Source of the DNA: Asticcacaulis currens
Lineage (GTDB): Bacteria > Pseudomonadota > Alphaproteobacteria > Caulobacterales > Caulobacteraceae
Assembly (NCBI RefSeq): GCF_028550395.1
Contig: NZ_JAQQKW010000014.1
Location: forward strand, 1 to 64,000
DNA: 64,000 bases
Reading direction: 5' to 3'
Part shown: piece after piece, positions 27,181 through 35,094 of the stretch
How positions within the stretch are numbered: the stretch's first letter is position 1
How the letters are laid out: each line of letters starts with the position of its first letter
The notes under the pieces: model-generated
The model's database searches: none
What the model was told of the DNA's origin: nothing
The model's input: the letters and a program-made list of their open reading frames with translations, nothing else
Program-made: the position numbers and the translations under genes

Positions 27181-29049
27181 ATGCCCGATGATACTGCCCA
27201 CTACAGCCTGAGCGAATGGCCGCCTTTTCTGGGGGTCGATACGTCGGTGACGGGCCGGTTATGGGTGGATCGCCGCGACAGTCAGCGCGTCAGCGCGCAT
27301 GAATTGCGTCAGATCACGCAGCAAATCGCACTGAAGGACCTGATGGAAGAGGCCTTTGTCGAGCCGGTGGCGCGTTCCATTGCCGCGCGCGGTGTCACGG
27401 CGGCGTCGCTCGACGACTATCTGCGCCCGACATTGAAAGCGCTGTTCCCCGATCCGGATGGCTTCATGGATATGCCGCAGGCGGTGGCGGCCATTCTCGA
27501 TGCGCTTCAGGCCCGGCAGAAGATCTATATCTTTGCCGACTATGATGTGGACGGCGCCACCTCGGCGGCGCAACTCGTGCGCTGGTTCCGCCATATGGGA
27601 CACGAACTGAGCGTCTATGTGCCTGACCGGATGCTCGAAGGCTATGGCCCGTCGGAAAAGGCCTTTGACCGCCTGAAAGCCGAAGGGGCCGATCTGGTCA
27701 TCACGGTCGATTGCGGGGCATCGGCGCACAGGGCGCTCGACTATGCGGCGCGCATCGGGCTTGAGGTGGTGGTGATCGACCATCACATCATGCGCGAAGA
27801 CCCGCCCAAATGCCGCGCCGTGGTCAATCCCAATCGGCCCGGTTGCACCTCGGCCCAAGGCAATCTGGCGGCGGCTGGCGTAGTCTTCGTGGTGCTGGCG
27901 GCGCTTAACCGCGAAGCCGAAAAGCGCGGGCTGTTTGCCGAGCGGCCCAGACCGGACCTGACCCAGTGGCTCGATCTGGCGGCGCTCGGGGCCATCTGCG
28001 ATGTGACGGCACTCAGCGGCTTCAATCGCGCCCTGGCTTCGCAGGGGCTGAAGGTCATGTCGCGCCTGAACAATCCGGGCATCCGCGCCCTGATGCAGGT
28101 GGCCGGGGGCGAGCCGAAGGATGCGGCAACAGCGCTCGGGGTGTTTCATTCCGGCTTTGTGCTGGGGCCGCGCATCAATGCCGGCGGTCGTATCGGTCGC
28201 GCCGATCTGGGGGTGCGGCTTCTGTCCACCGACGATGCGGATGAGGCGGCGGCGCTGGCGCAGGAACTGGATGAACTGAACAAGACGCGCCGTGACGTTG
28301 AAGCCGCCGTGCAGGAACAGGCGCTGGCTATGGCCGATGCAAAGGGGCTGGTGGCGGCCGAAGACCACGTCATTATCGTTGCGCACGAAGACTGGCATCC
28401 GGGTGTCATCGGTATCGTAGCGGGTCGTCTGCGTGAACGCTGGCACAAGCCGGTCATCGTCATTGGCATCGACCCGGTTACGGGGATAGGCAAGGGGTCG
28501 GGCCGGTCTCAGGCCGGCATCAATCTGGGGCAGGCGGTGACGGCGGCCTTTGAAAGCGGATTGTTGCTGTCGGGGGGCGGTCACGCCATGGCCGCGGGCC
28601 TGAGCATCGACGCCGCGCGGATCCCTGAGTTGCGGGCGTTCCTGAACGCCCACATCGCCCATGCCACGGTGGAAGCCGACCGTAAGGACCGGCTGGAAAT
28701 TGATGCAGCGCTCAGCGCGGCAACCTGTACGCGCGCCTTGCTCGACCGCTTTGAGATTATGGCGCCCTTCGGTCAGGGCAATCCGGAGCCGATGTTTGTC
28801 CTGCCGGGGATGCGGGTGGGCTATGCCTCAGCGCTAAAGGGCGGGCACGTGCGCTGCGACCTGATCGATGAAGGGGGCAAGCGGCTGAAAGCCATTGCCT
28901 GGCGGGCGCAGGATACGGCCGTGGGGGCGGCGCTGCTCAATCCGGTCGGGGCCATCCACGTGGCGGGGCGGCTTAAACCGGACGACTATATGGGACGCAA
29001 GGGCGTGCAGTTCGAAATCGAGGATATCGCCCATATATTCACAAGTTGA
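27181..29049 (+). CDS. recJ: Single-stranded-DNA-specific exonuclease RecJ
   Basis: A 622-residue 5'-3' exonuclease for ssDNA in recombination and mismatch repair. DHH-family motifs are FADYDVDGATSAA at residues ~119-131, VDCGASAHRALDYA, and the name-giving VVIDHHIMREDPP. The DHHA1 domain has GKGSGRSQAGINL and LLSGGGHAMAAGLS, and a C-terminal OB-like domain completes the fold. The nuclease looks intact. It follows glpX directly and is followed by two tRNA-Glu genes with their own promoter. Confidence 0.95.
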   Translation: MPDDTAHYSLSEWPPFLGVDTSVTGRLWVDRRDSQRVSAHELRQITQQIALKDLMEEAFVEPVARSIAARGVTAASLDDYLRPTLKALFPDPDGFMDMPQAVAAILDALQARQKIYIFADYDVDGATSAAQLVRWFRHMGHELSVYVPDRMLEGYGPSEKAFDRLKAEGADLVITVDCGASAHRALDYAARIGLEVVVIDHHIMREDPPKCRAVVNPNRPGCTSAQGNLAAAGVVFVVLAALNREAEKRGLFAERPRPDLTQWLDLAALGAICDVTALSGFNRALASQGLKVMSRLNNPGIRALMQVAGGEPKDAATALGVFHSGFVLGPRINAGGRIGRADLGVRLLSTDDADEAAALAQELDELNKTRRDVEAAVQEQALAMADAKGLVAAEDHVIIVAHEDWHPGVIGIVAGRLRERWHKPVIVIGIDPVTGIGKGSGRSQAGINLGQAVTAAFESGLLLSGGGHAMAAGLSIDAARIPELRAFLNAHIAHATVEADRKDRLEIDAALSAATCTRALLDRFEIMAPFGQGNPEPMFVLPGMRVGYASALKGGHVRCDLIDEGGKRLKAIAWRAQDTAVGAALLNPVGAIHVAGRLKPDDYMGRKGVQFEIEDIAHIFTS

Positions 29050-29072
29050 CGTGAGAATGCCGAAAATAGCGC

Positions 29073-29112
29073 TTGCAACGGACAATCCGTGACGCTATCA
29101 AGCGCACCTCTT
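29073..29112 (+). promoter_or_regulatory. Promoter of the tRNA-Glu genes
   Basis: TTGCAA (29073-29078), a 17-base spacer, TATCAA (29096-29101) and then AGCGCACCTCTT. The block 29095-29112 is identical to that of the tRNA-Asp promoter. The predicted transcript start is near 29108, ten bases before the mature tRNA. Confidence 0.75.
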
Positions 29113-29117
29113 GACGC

Positions 29118-29192
29118 GGTCCCTTCGTCTATCGGTTAGGACGTCAGGTTTTCAACCTGAAAAGAGGGGTTCGACTCCCCTAGGGACTGCCA
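29118..29192 (+). tRNA. tRNA-Glu (TTC), copy 1
   Basis: A 75-base tRNA gene. The acceptor GGTCCCT pairs with AGGGACT, the anticodon stem-loop is CAGGT-TTTCAAC-CTG with anticodon TTC, the T-loop is GTTCGAC, and an encoded CCA lies at 29190-29192. An identical copy lies 26 bases downstream. Confidence 0.97.
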
Positions 29193-29218
29193 GTCAGGAC
29201 ATGTGAATACGGACACGC

Positions 29219-29293
29219 GGTCCCTTCGTCTATCGGTTAGGACGTCAGGTTTTCAACCTGAAAAGAGGGGTTCGACTCCCCTAGGGACTGCCA
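29219..29293 (+). tRNA. tRNA-Glu (TTC), copy 2
   Basis: Identical in all 75 bases to the gene at 29118-29192, with an encoded CCA at 29291-29293. The short spacer has no promoter of its own, so the pair is probably processed from one transcript. Confidence 0.97.
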
Positions 29294-29554
29294 CCGTCAT
29301 TCTGCTGCCATTCCCGTCATTTTTCTTGTCGAATTTGTGAACGCCACGCAGGCGCGTGTGTGTTAAAAACGTCATATATGGGCCAAACGCTACCCCATGC
29401 GACAAGATTACGGCTTTTTTACTCGCAATAAGCGATATTTTCGCATATCGTCTTTAAAAAGAGAGGGGCAGGGGATAACGAGGTGCTGCCCATTTAAAAA
29501 TATCCATGTTACAGTGCTCGCACACCAAAATTATCTGTGGGCTTGGTGAGGAAT
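29294..29554. other. A+T-rich leader region of the double cold-shock gene
   Basis: About 260 bases without a gene, clearly richer in A and T than the neighbours. Two hairpins are visible: CGATAT / ATATCG (29433-29438 and 29445-29450), and GGGCAG / CTGCCC (29466-29471 and 29486-29491). A long structured leader would fit cold-shock regulation of the next gene. A promoter cannot be fixed with confidence. Confidence 0.45.
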
Positions 29555-30115
29555 ATGAGTTTGTACGATTACGCAAAGAGCAGCGAGGCGGAAGACGTAA
29601 AGGCCATTTCAGGCCGCGTTAAGTGGTTCGACGCTGGCAAGGGCTACGGCTTTATCGTTCCACAATCTCCGGAATTGACCGGTATGCGTGACGTGCTGCT
29701 GCATGTATCCGCACTTCGCGATCTGGGCCGCGACGTGGCGCACGAAGGTGCCGCCATCGAGTGCAAGATCGCCAAGCGTGCCAAGGGGTGGCAGGTTATC
29801 CAGATTACGTCGCTCGAAGACACCGGCACTGGTCCGCTACGCGAAGCGCGCGACCCGTCGGCTGTGCGCTCGACGCACAATGTTCAGGCGACAATCGGCG
29901 ATCTCGAAGCCGCGACGATCAAGTGGTTCAACCGTACCAAGGGCTATGGCTTTGTGGTGCGCGGCAACGACCCGACCGATATCTTTATCCACATCGAAAC
30001 CCTGCGCCGTTTCGGGCTTGAGGACGTTCAGCAGGGCGACACCCTGATGGTGCGTTTCGGTGAAGGGCCCAAAGGGCTGGTGGTCACCGAGGTTCAGCCC
30101 AAGGCTCTGGTCTGA
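29555..30115 (+). CDS. Tandem cold-shock-domain protein
   Basis: A 186-residue protein with two cold-shock (OB-fold) domains. Domain 1 is at about residues 17-80 ([18 protein letters not shown], then [13 protein letters not shown]). Domain 2 is at about 122-183 ([18 protein letters not shown], then [13 protein letters not shown]). An Arg/Ser/Thr linker joins them. Both RNP1-like (KGYGF) and RNP2-like (LLHV, FIHI) motifs are kept, so both domains should bind single-stranded RNA or DNA. This double form is typical of Caulobacter-type alphaproteobacteria. The ATG at 29555 has GAGGAA before it. A terminator follows. Confidence 0.93.
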   Translation: MSLYDYAKSSEAEDVKAISGRVKWFDAGKGYGFIVPQSPELTGMRDVLLHVSALRDLGRDVAHEGAAIECKIAKRAKGWQVIQITSLEDTGTGPLREARDPSAVRSTHNVQATIGDLEAATIKWFNRTKGYGFVVRGNDPTDIFIHIETLRRFGLEDVQQGDTLMVRFGEGPKGLVVTEVQPKALV

Positions 30116-30162
30116 CGGCTCTAAGAAGGGCCTTGAAACGGCCATTGAATCCGGCGAATTTC

Positions 30163-30192
30163 AAACGGAGGCGACATCCCGCCTCCGTTTTT
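30163..30192 (+). terminator. Rho-independent terminator after the cold-shock gene
   Basis: Perfect 11-bp arms AAACGGAGGCG (30163-30173) and CGCCTCCGTTT (30180-30190) enclose a 6-base loop and are followed by TT. It ends 18 bases before the next start codon. Confidence 0.9.
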
Positions 30193-30209
30193 CTCTGTGG
30201 GTGTGAACG

Positions 30210-31061
30210 GTGAAATCGGTTTTCAAAGCCCTTGGATGCTCTCTGATGCTGATGGCCGGTGGCCTGTCGCCCGTCGTCGGGTTTGCTCAGACGCCGACGC
30301 CCCCGGCGACGGTTGCGGCCCCTGCCGCTTCTGAGGTGGCGCATTACACCTACCGCGTCGTGAAGGTCTATCCGCACGACCCGCAGGCCTTTACACAAGG
30401 CCTGTTCATTCAGAACGGCCGTCTGTTTGAAAGCACCGGCATGGCGGGGGCCTCGTCGCTGCGCGAGGTCGATCTGACCACTGGCGAGGTCAAACGCAAA
30501 CGCGAGATTGCGCGGCCTTACTTTGCCGAAGGCGTCGCCCCCTGGGGTAACGCCATCATCGGCCTGACCTGGACGCAGGGCAAGGCCTTCGTCTGGGACC
30601 GCGACAGTTTCGCGCCGAAGGGGGAGTTTGCGTACACGGGGGAGGGTTGGGGCCTGACCGGTGACGGCACGCACCTGATCCTCAGCGACGGCAGCGACCG
30701 GCTGCGCTTTCTGGACCCGCAGACCTTCAAGGTGGTCAGCGAGGTGCCGGTGACCCTGCGCGGCGAGCCTATCGAGATGCTCAATGAGCTGGAATATGTC
30801 GAGGGGCAGGTCTATGCCAATGTGTGGCAGACCGATTATATCGTCCGCATCGACCCCAAAGACGGCAAGATCAATGGCATAGTCGATCTGAAAGGTCTGA
30901 TGGCCTATGGACCGGCCATCACCCAGCGCATCGACGTGCTGAATGGTATCGCCTTCAATCCGGAAACGAAGCATTTGCTGGTCACCGGAAAATACTGGCC
31001 CGCCCTGTTTGAGATCGAACTGATCGACAAGGCGACGGGTAAACCCTATGTTTTTCGGTAA
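30210..31061 (+). CDS. Glutaminyl-peptide cyclotransferase (plant/bacterial-type QC)
   Basis: A 283-residue secreted enzyme that would convert N-terminal glutamine to pyroglutamate. The signal peptide covers residues ~1-26 (LMLMAGGLSPVVGFAQ), then a Pro/Ala linker, then a five-bladed beta-propeller. Family phrases are HDPQAFTQGLF, LYESTG-like RLFESTGMAG, GEGWGLTGDGTHLILSDGS, LNELEYVEGQVYANVWQTDYI and VLNGIAF. The start is GTG at 30210. It is followed by a small lipoprotein gene, probably in the same transcript. Confidence 0.88.
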   Translation: MKSVFKALGCSLMLMAGGLSPVVGFAQTPTPPATVAAPAASEVAHYTYRVVKVYPHDPQAFTQGLFIQNGRLFESTGMAGASSLREVDLTTGEVKRKREIARPYFAEGVAPWGNAIIGLTWTQGKAFVWDRDSFAPKGEFAYTGEGWGLTGDGTHLILSDGSDRLRFLDPQTFKVVSEVPVTLRGEPIEMLNELEYVEGQVYANVWQTDYIVRIDPKDGKINGIVDLKGLMAYGPAITQRIDVLNGIAFNPETKHLLVTGKYWPALFEIELIDKATGKPYVFR

Positions 31062-31065
31062 CCCT

Positions 31066-31527
31066 ATGATCAAGAAGGTAAAATGGCTTCCCTTGTTTGT
31101 GGTTCTGGCCGCCTGTCAGCCGAAACCGCCGGAGCGCGAAGCGCTTCAGGTTTTATCAGGTGGGGCCACCCACGCGTTTCAGGTGGAAATCGCCGATGAT
31201 GAGCCGGAGCGAGAAACCGGTCTGATGAACCGCGACAATCTGCCGGCGGGGCAGGGGATGCTGTTCCTGTTTCCGGATGCGCGCGAACGCGCCTTCTGGA
31301 TGAAGAATACGCATATACCGCTTGATATTATTTACATTTCCAAGTCGGGCGAAGTCATCTCCATTCAGAAAAACACGATGCCGATGAACGAAACACCTTT
31401 GCATTCGTTCGGCCCGGCGGCGGCGGTTCTGGAAATCAATGGCGGGCAGGCCGATGCTCTGGGGATCAAGCCGGGCGACCGCATTACGCACCGCTTCTTC
31501 GAAGGCAAGGGGCCGATGCCGCAATAG
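31066..31527 (+). CDS. DUF192 family lipoprotein
   Basis: A 153-residue protein with a lipoprotein signal (VVLAAC, lipid-anchored Cys near residue 15). The DUF192 domain starts with [19 protein letters not shown] and continues with [28 protein letters not shown] and a C-terminal LGIKPGDRI. The biochemical role of the family is not established. The ATG at 31066 was chosen because it starts the lipoprotein signal; an ATG at 31048 overlaps the previous gene. Confidence 0.88.
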   Translation: MIKKVKWLPLFVVLAACQPKPPEREALQVLSGGATHAFQVEIADDEPERETGLMNRDNLPAGQGMLFLFPDARERAFWMKNTHIPLDIIYISKSGEVISIQKNTMPMNETPLHSFGPAAAVLEINGGQADALGIKPGDRITHRFFEGKGPMPQ

Positions 31528-31561
31528 GCAGACTTGTCCTGTGGGTGGTGCGTAAAACGGC

Positions 31562-31598
31562 TTGCGGAACGGGCTTTGAAGTGGCATGAAGCGCGCCT
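31562..31598 (+). promoter_or_regulatory. Probable promoter of tRNA-Pro
   Basis: TTGCGG (31562-31567), a 17-base spacer and CATGAA (31585-31590), merging into AAGCGCGCCT (31589-31598). The last block matches AAGCGCACCT in the tRNA-Asp and tRNA-Glu promoters at the same place relative to -10. The hexamers are weaker than in those two. Confidence 0.5.
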
Positions 31599-31616
31599 TG
31601 CCTGCGGGCAGGGTGT

Positions 31617-31693
<77 letters not shown>

Positions 31694-31698
31694 TCACT

Positions 31699-31733
31699 AA
31701 AAAAGGGACTGCCTATAGGGCAGTCCCTTTTTT
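31699..31733 (+). terminator. Terminator after tRNA-Pro
   Basis: A 15-bp stem (31699-31713 and 31719-31733) with a 5-base loop. The A run before and the T run after make it work in both directions. Confidence 0.9.
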
Positions 31734-31739
31734 ATTGAT

Positions 31740-31893
31740 CTTCAGAGCAGGGTTCGAACCGATAAGAGGTTCGCGACGCTCAAAAGGGGTAGCGTAGCCA
31801 CATCGACCCGAAAGGGCGATGGACGCCGAAGGCGCCCGAAGGGTAAGCCGCGTTAAAACGCGGCGCATCAATCCTCTCGCCTGACCCGACCGC
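31740..31893. repeat. Structured region with a partial copy of the tRNA-Pro 3' end
   Basis: A series of small hairpins, for example GCCGCGTT-AA-AACGCGGC at 31849-31866. AATCCTCTCGCC at 31870-31881 repeats the 12 bases of the tRNA-Pro T-arm/acceptor at 31675-31686 and is followed by a near copy of the acceptor end (GACCCGACC). A second T-loop-like GGTTCGAACC lies near 31750. It could be a remnant of a tRNA duplication or an integration scar. No protein-coding frame is convincing. Confidence 0.5.
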
Positions 31894-31965
31894 AATACCC
31901 TGTCTCAATTTACCGATACATCCGTGGCGACTTTGCGTTATCCTGTAACCAGTTGGAGGGATGCC

Positions 31966-32688
31966 ATGAACGGAAAGCGTGGGTTATTACTGGTCACAGT
32001 CATAGTTGTTCTTTGCGGTTCGCTTTGGGCCGTCAAGCCTTGGGAGTCGGGCGCGGCAGACCTTCAACAGGTACGAAAAGAGCGCCTGAGCCATATCCGG
32101 GCGTCCTTGACTCAAAACGACCTGCAACTGGGTCAGCCCATACTCATCCGCATCTTCAAGGAAACGGATGAACTGGAGGTTTGGGTCAAGTCGGGGAGCA
32201 AATACCGACTCTATAAAACCTTTCGTATCTGTAGCTGGTCCGGTGCTCTCGGTCCCAAACAGAAAGAAGGGGATGGGCAGTCACCCGAAGGCTTTTATAG
32301 CGTCTCACGTGCGCAGATGAAACCCGATAGCCAATATCATCTGGCTTTCAACCTCGGATATCCTAATGCCTTTGATCGAGCCAACCGCAGAACCGGCAGC
32401 TATCTAATGGTCCACGGCAAATGTGCCTCAATCGGCTGTTATGCCATGACTGATAAAGGGATTGAGGAAATCTGGTTGATAGCTGATGAGGCCTTGAAGG
32501 GAGGGCAGACCGCGTTTCAGGTGCACGTCTATCCGTTCCGCATGACTGACCCCAATATTCAACGCCATGCGGGTTCGCCGTGGTTGGACTTCTGGATGGA
32601 TATCAAAGCGGGTTATGACCGGTTTGAGCAAAATCACTCCGACCTGAATGTTACGATCGTTAATAAAAGATATAGGGTCGCCCCATGA
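31966..32688 (+). CDS. L,D-transpeptidase family protein (YkuD/YafK-like)
   Basis: A 240-residue exported protein with one N-terminal hydrophobic segment (residues ~6-22) acting as signal or anchor. The catalytic motif of the L,D-transpeptidase fold is present as H150 in MVHG and C158 in CASIGCYAM, preceded by the conserved GDGQSPEGFY. YafK/ErfK-type enzymes crosslink peptidoglycan stems, attach lipoproteins, or (DpaA-like) cleave such links; which applies here cannot be told. The ATG at 31966 has GGAGGG at good spacing; a GTG at 31924 is less likely. The stop overlaps the next start. Confidence 0.88.
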   Translation: MNGKRGLLLVTVIVVLCGSLWAVKPWESGAADLQQVRKERLSHIRASLTQNDLQLGQPILIRIFKETDELEVWVKSGSKYRLYKTFRICSWSGALGPKQKEGDGQSPEGFYSVSRAQMKPDSQYHLAFNLGYPNAFDRANRRTGSYLMVHGKCASIGCYAMTDKGIEEIWLIADEALKGGQTAFQVHVYPFRMTDPNIQRHAGSPWLDFWMDIKAGYDRFEQNHSDLNVTIVNKRYRVAP

Positions 32689-33068
32689 ACCGCGCCGTCG
32701 CTGTCTTCGCAGGTCTTGCCGCGCTTTTGCTGCTCACCGCCGGTGTGCCGTTGCGCGGGCCGCTGACCGGACCTGAGTGGGTGGTCTGGGGCTCTGGCGT
32801 AGCGGCTTTTGTGGTCGGGATGCTGGGTCTGTTGGCGGTTTTAAGGCGGGGCATACTGCACGTACTGGTGCACATAGGAGGTGTCGCCCTGCTGACCGCG
32901 GCCTCAGTCTGGATGCTTCAGCACGCGCAGAAGGGGGTCGAAGATCGTCTGGTGATCTGTGCGCTGGGGCTCGGTGTGCTGACCCTGTGGAGCCTGTGGG
33001 CCGCCAGCGGCTTCGCCGTGGGTAATAAGCCTCCTGACTCCGACGACGACAGCTTTCTGCAGATCTAA
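32685..33068 (+). CDS. Uncharacterised four-helix membrane protein
   Basis: A 127-residue, very hydrophobic protein with segments at about residues 4-22, 32-52, 58-78 and 88-108. It ends in a short acidic tail (DSDDDSFLQI) likely in the cytoplasm. No family was recognised. Its ATG overlaps the stop of the L,D-transpeptidase gene (ATGA), so the two are co-translated. Its stop overlaps the stop of the convergent gene at 33065. Confidence 0.75.
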   Translation: MNRAVAVFAGLAALLLLTAGVPLRGPLTGPEWVVWGSGVAAFVVGMLGLLAVLRRGILHVLVHIGGVALLTAASVWMLQHAQKGVEDRLVICALGLGVLTLWSLWAASGFAVGNKPPDSDDDSFLQI

Positions 33069-33325
33069 CGCGTCTTGCGTTTGTAATTCTCGGACCAGCT
33101 TATGATCGGCAGCACCGGAATCCCCCAGAGTATGCCGGACAGGCCGTAATACAGCAGGTGCACGATCTGATTGTCGGGCAGCTTCTGGCCGATGCTGGAA
33201 ACGATCACCACATAGACCGTCAGAAATACCACAATGCCGATACAGGCGATGACACGGCGCACAGGCAGGCTGAGACCCTTTGTCGCATCTGCGCTCATCG
33301 GCTTACCCGTTTCATTTCTTGACAT
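33065..33325 (-). CDS. Small two-helix membrane protein, DUF2842-like
   Basis: An 86-residue protein. Helix 1 is RVIACIGIVVFLTVYVVIVSS; helix 2 is LLYYGLSGILWGIPVLPIISW followed by a basic tail. The YYGLSGILWGIPVLPII pattern resembles the DUF2842 family of alphaproteobacteria. The ATG at 33325 overlaps the end of the upstream gene and has GAGAAGG before it. An internal ATG at 33298 is the alternative and would give 77 residues. Confidence 0.7.
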   Translation of the reverse strand: MSRNETGKPMSADATKGLSLPVRRVIACIGIVVFLTVYVVIVSSIGQKLPDNQIVHLLYYGLSGILWGIPVLPIISWSENYKRKTR

Positions 33326-33581
33326 TGACCTTCTCGATGGCGCGGGTCAGGTGAAACAGCGCCAGAAGACCGGCCGAACCGGCGCCCGCCGCCCGCAGGG
33401 TTGTGTAAAAGCGATCTGGATAAATATCGAGAATATGGATGAAAAAGGTCATCAGGATCGCCCCGAAAATGCCCACAAACATATTGATGATGGCGCTGTA
33501 GCGGCTTTTGGTCAGGTTGTTGGCGATCCAACCGACGATGAACCCCGTCATACCGGCCAGAATCCAGTCCTGAACACCCAT
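33312..33581 (-). CDS. GlsB/YeaQ/YmgE-like small membrane protein
   Basis: An 89-residue, mostly membrane protein. The N-terminal GMTGFIVGWIANNLTKSR resembles the transglycosylase-associated (YeaQ/GlsB) family helix, with the GxxxGWIA pattern. Two more hydrophobic segments follow (IINMFVGIFGAILMTFFIHIL, and GSAGLLALFHL). Homologues are stress-linked in some bacteria, but the function is not settled. It is the first gene of a two-gene minus-strand unit with the DUF2842-like gene. A ribosome binding site AAAGG lies before the ATG. Confidence 0.75.
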   Translation of the reverse strand: MGVQDWILAGMTGFIVGWIANNLTKSRYSAIINMFVGIFGAILMTFFIHILDIYPDRFYTTLRAAGAGSAGLLALFHLTRAIEKVNVKK

Positions 33582-33743
33582 TTGTGGAACCTTTCACATT
33601 TTTCCGTCGCGCATCGCTTGAATTTCACCCCTCCCTGTGGGCAAATCACTGCGCGCGGCCAAAGCCTATTACAGGTTATTTCGCCGCAGTTGAACAGGGC
33701 CGCCCGACGGAACCCAACAATTATTTTTCAGTGAGGCGTAACG

Positions 33744-34793
33744 GTGAGGCTTCCGCTCAAATCCCCTTCCGTGGCCATCTGGCTCTATATCGTGGCCGCC
33801 ATGGTCGTGCTGATCGTCATGGTCGGTGGCGCCACGCGCCTGACCGGATCCGGCCTGTCGATCACCGAATGGAAGCCCATCCACGGTGTGGTGCCGCCGC
33901 TGAATGACAGCCAGTGGGCCGAAGAGTTCACCAAATACCAGCAGATACCGCAGTTCAAGCAGGTCAATGCGAACATGACGGTGGCGCAGTTCAAATTCAT
34001 CTTCTGGTGGGAATGGGGCCATCGTCTGCTGGGACGGCTGATCGGTGCCGCCGTGCTGATCCCCTTCGTCGTGTTTCTGCTGATGCAGGCCATCCCGCAA
34101 CGCCTGATCTGGCGCTGCGCGTTACTTGTCGGGCTGATCGGCGTGCAGGGGACGATCGGCTGGTGGATGGTGCACTCGGGACTGGCCAATCGCATCGACG
34201 TCGCCCCCGAACGGCTGATGACGCACCTCAGCCTGGCGCTGGTCATTATGATTTTTGCCATATGGACCGCCAATGAAGCCCTGCACGGCCAATCGCGCGG
34301 GCATGGCGCGCCCGGTGGCTGGGTGGCCGCCGTCGCCGGTCTGTTCGGCCTGACCTTCCTGCAATCCATGCTGGGCGCGCTGGTCGCGGGTAACGATGCC
34401 GGGCTGGTCTATAATGACTGGCCGCTGATGGGCGGGCGCATCGTGCCCTTTGTCGATTACTCCAAAGGCCTGTGGCACGTCTTCGTCCACGATCAGGGCA
34501 TGGTGCAGGTCCTGCACCGCTTCAACGCCTACTCCCTGCTTATCTACGCCACGGCTCTGGTCCTGTGGCTGTGGCGGCGTTGCCTTGATGACGGCATGCG
34601 CCTGATCGCCGCCGCCTTTGGCGTGCTGGTCTGGTGTCAGGCCATGCTGGGCGTCGCGACTCTGTGGACCAATGTGCATATCGCCTTTGGACTGACGCAC
34701 CAGTTGGGGGCCGTCCTGCTGCTGATCCTGGCCACCCTGCTGCTGTGGAAGGTCGCCCGCGCCGATCGCGACTTCCGCCGGCGTAATTTTTAA
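33744..34793 (+). CDS. ctaA: Heme A synthase (COX15/CtaA, type 2)
   Basis: A 349-residue, eight-helix inner-membrane enzyme that oxidises the C8 methyl of heme O to the formyl group of heme A for aa3 oxidase. Family motifs are VGGATRLTGSGLSITEWKPI near residue 27, WWEWGHRLLGRLIG with a heme-ligand His, VQGTIGWWMVHSGL, LHRFNAYSLL, and FGLTHQLGAVLL with the paired C-terminal His. The start is GTG at 33744. No cox structural gene lies nearby in this window. Confidence 0.95.
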   Translation: MRLPLKSPSVAIWLYIVAAMVVLIVMVGGATRLTGSGLSITEWKPIHGVVPPLNDSQWAEEFTKYQQIPQFKQVNANMTVAQFKFIFWWEWGHRLLGRLIGAAVLIPFVVFLLMQAIPQRLIWRCALLVGLIGVQGTIGWWMVHSGLANRIDVAPERLMTHLSLALVIMIFAIWTANEALHGQSRGHGAPGGWVAAVAGLFGLTFLQSMLGALVAGNDAGLVYNDWPLMGGRIVPFVDYSKGLWHVFVHDQGMVQVLHRFNAYSLLIYATALVLWLWRRCLDDGMRLIAAAFGVLVWCQAMLGVATLWTNVHIAFGLTHQLGAVLLLILATLLLWKVARADRDFRRRNF

Positions 34794-35094
34794 GTTGACC
34801 CTCCTCTCTGTGCCGCAGTCATGGGGAGGTGGATTTTTGCCTGAAAGGCAAAAAGACGGAGGGGGAGGCGAAGCCGAAGGAAAGACGCAGGGGCCACAGG
34901 CCCCTGCACCCCACACCTATCCGCGCTCAAACTGAGATACAGCGTGTGAGGGAAGGATTATTTTGGGGGCGAAGCCCCCCCTTTTTCACGTCAAACACGC
35001 GCCGATGTTCGCTGTTTAAACACTCAGTGATGGGGTGTGGGGGCTTTGAAGTGCGCTACCGCTTCGCTGTTTGAGCGCAGGCCCCACGTCTTTC
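34794..35094. repeat. Repeat-filled gap between convergent ctaA and the PhoX-like gene
   Basis: Three repeat parts fill this gap. (1) 34823-34863: GGGGAGGTGGA, an 8-bp hairpin TTTTTGCC / GGCAAAAA, then GACGGAGGGGG; flanks like these also surround the hairpin at 37932-37980. (2) 34881-34913: an exact 33-base copy of the hairpin unit at 23427-23459. (3) 35031-35094: TGGGGTGTGGGG ... GCCCCACGTCTTTCTTA, the mirrored partner of unit 2, with a ~35-base insert in its loop. No gene was seen; the whole likely acts as a two-way terminator. Confidence 0.7.

Noticed and set aside
31713-31895. Integrated genetic element downstream of tRNA-Pro
   Set aside because: Only about 190 bases lie between the repeated tRNA 3' ends and there is no integrase; kept only as a possible scar.
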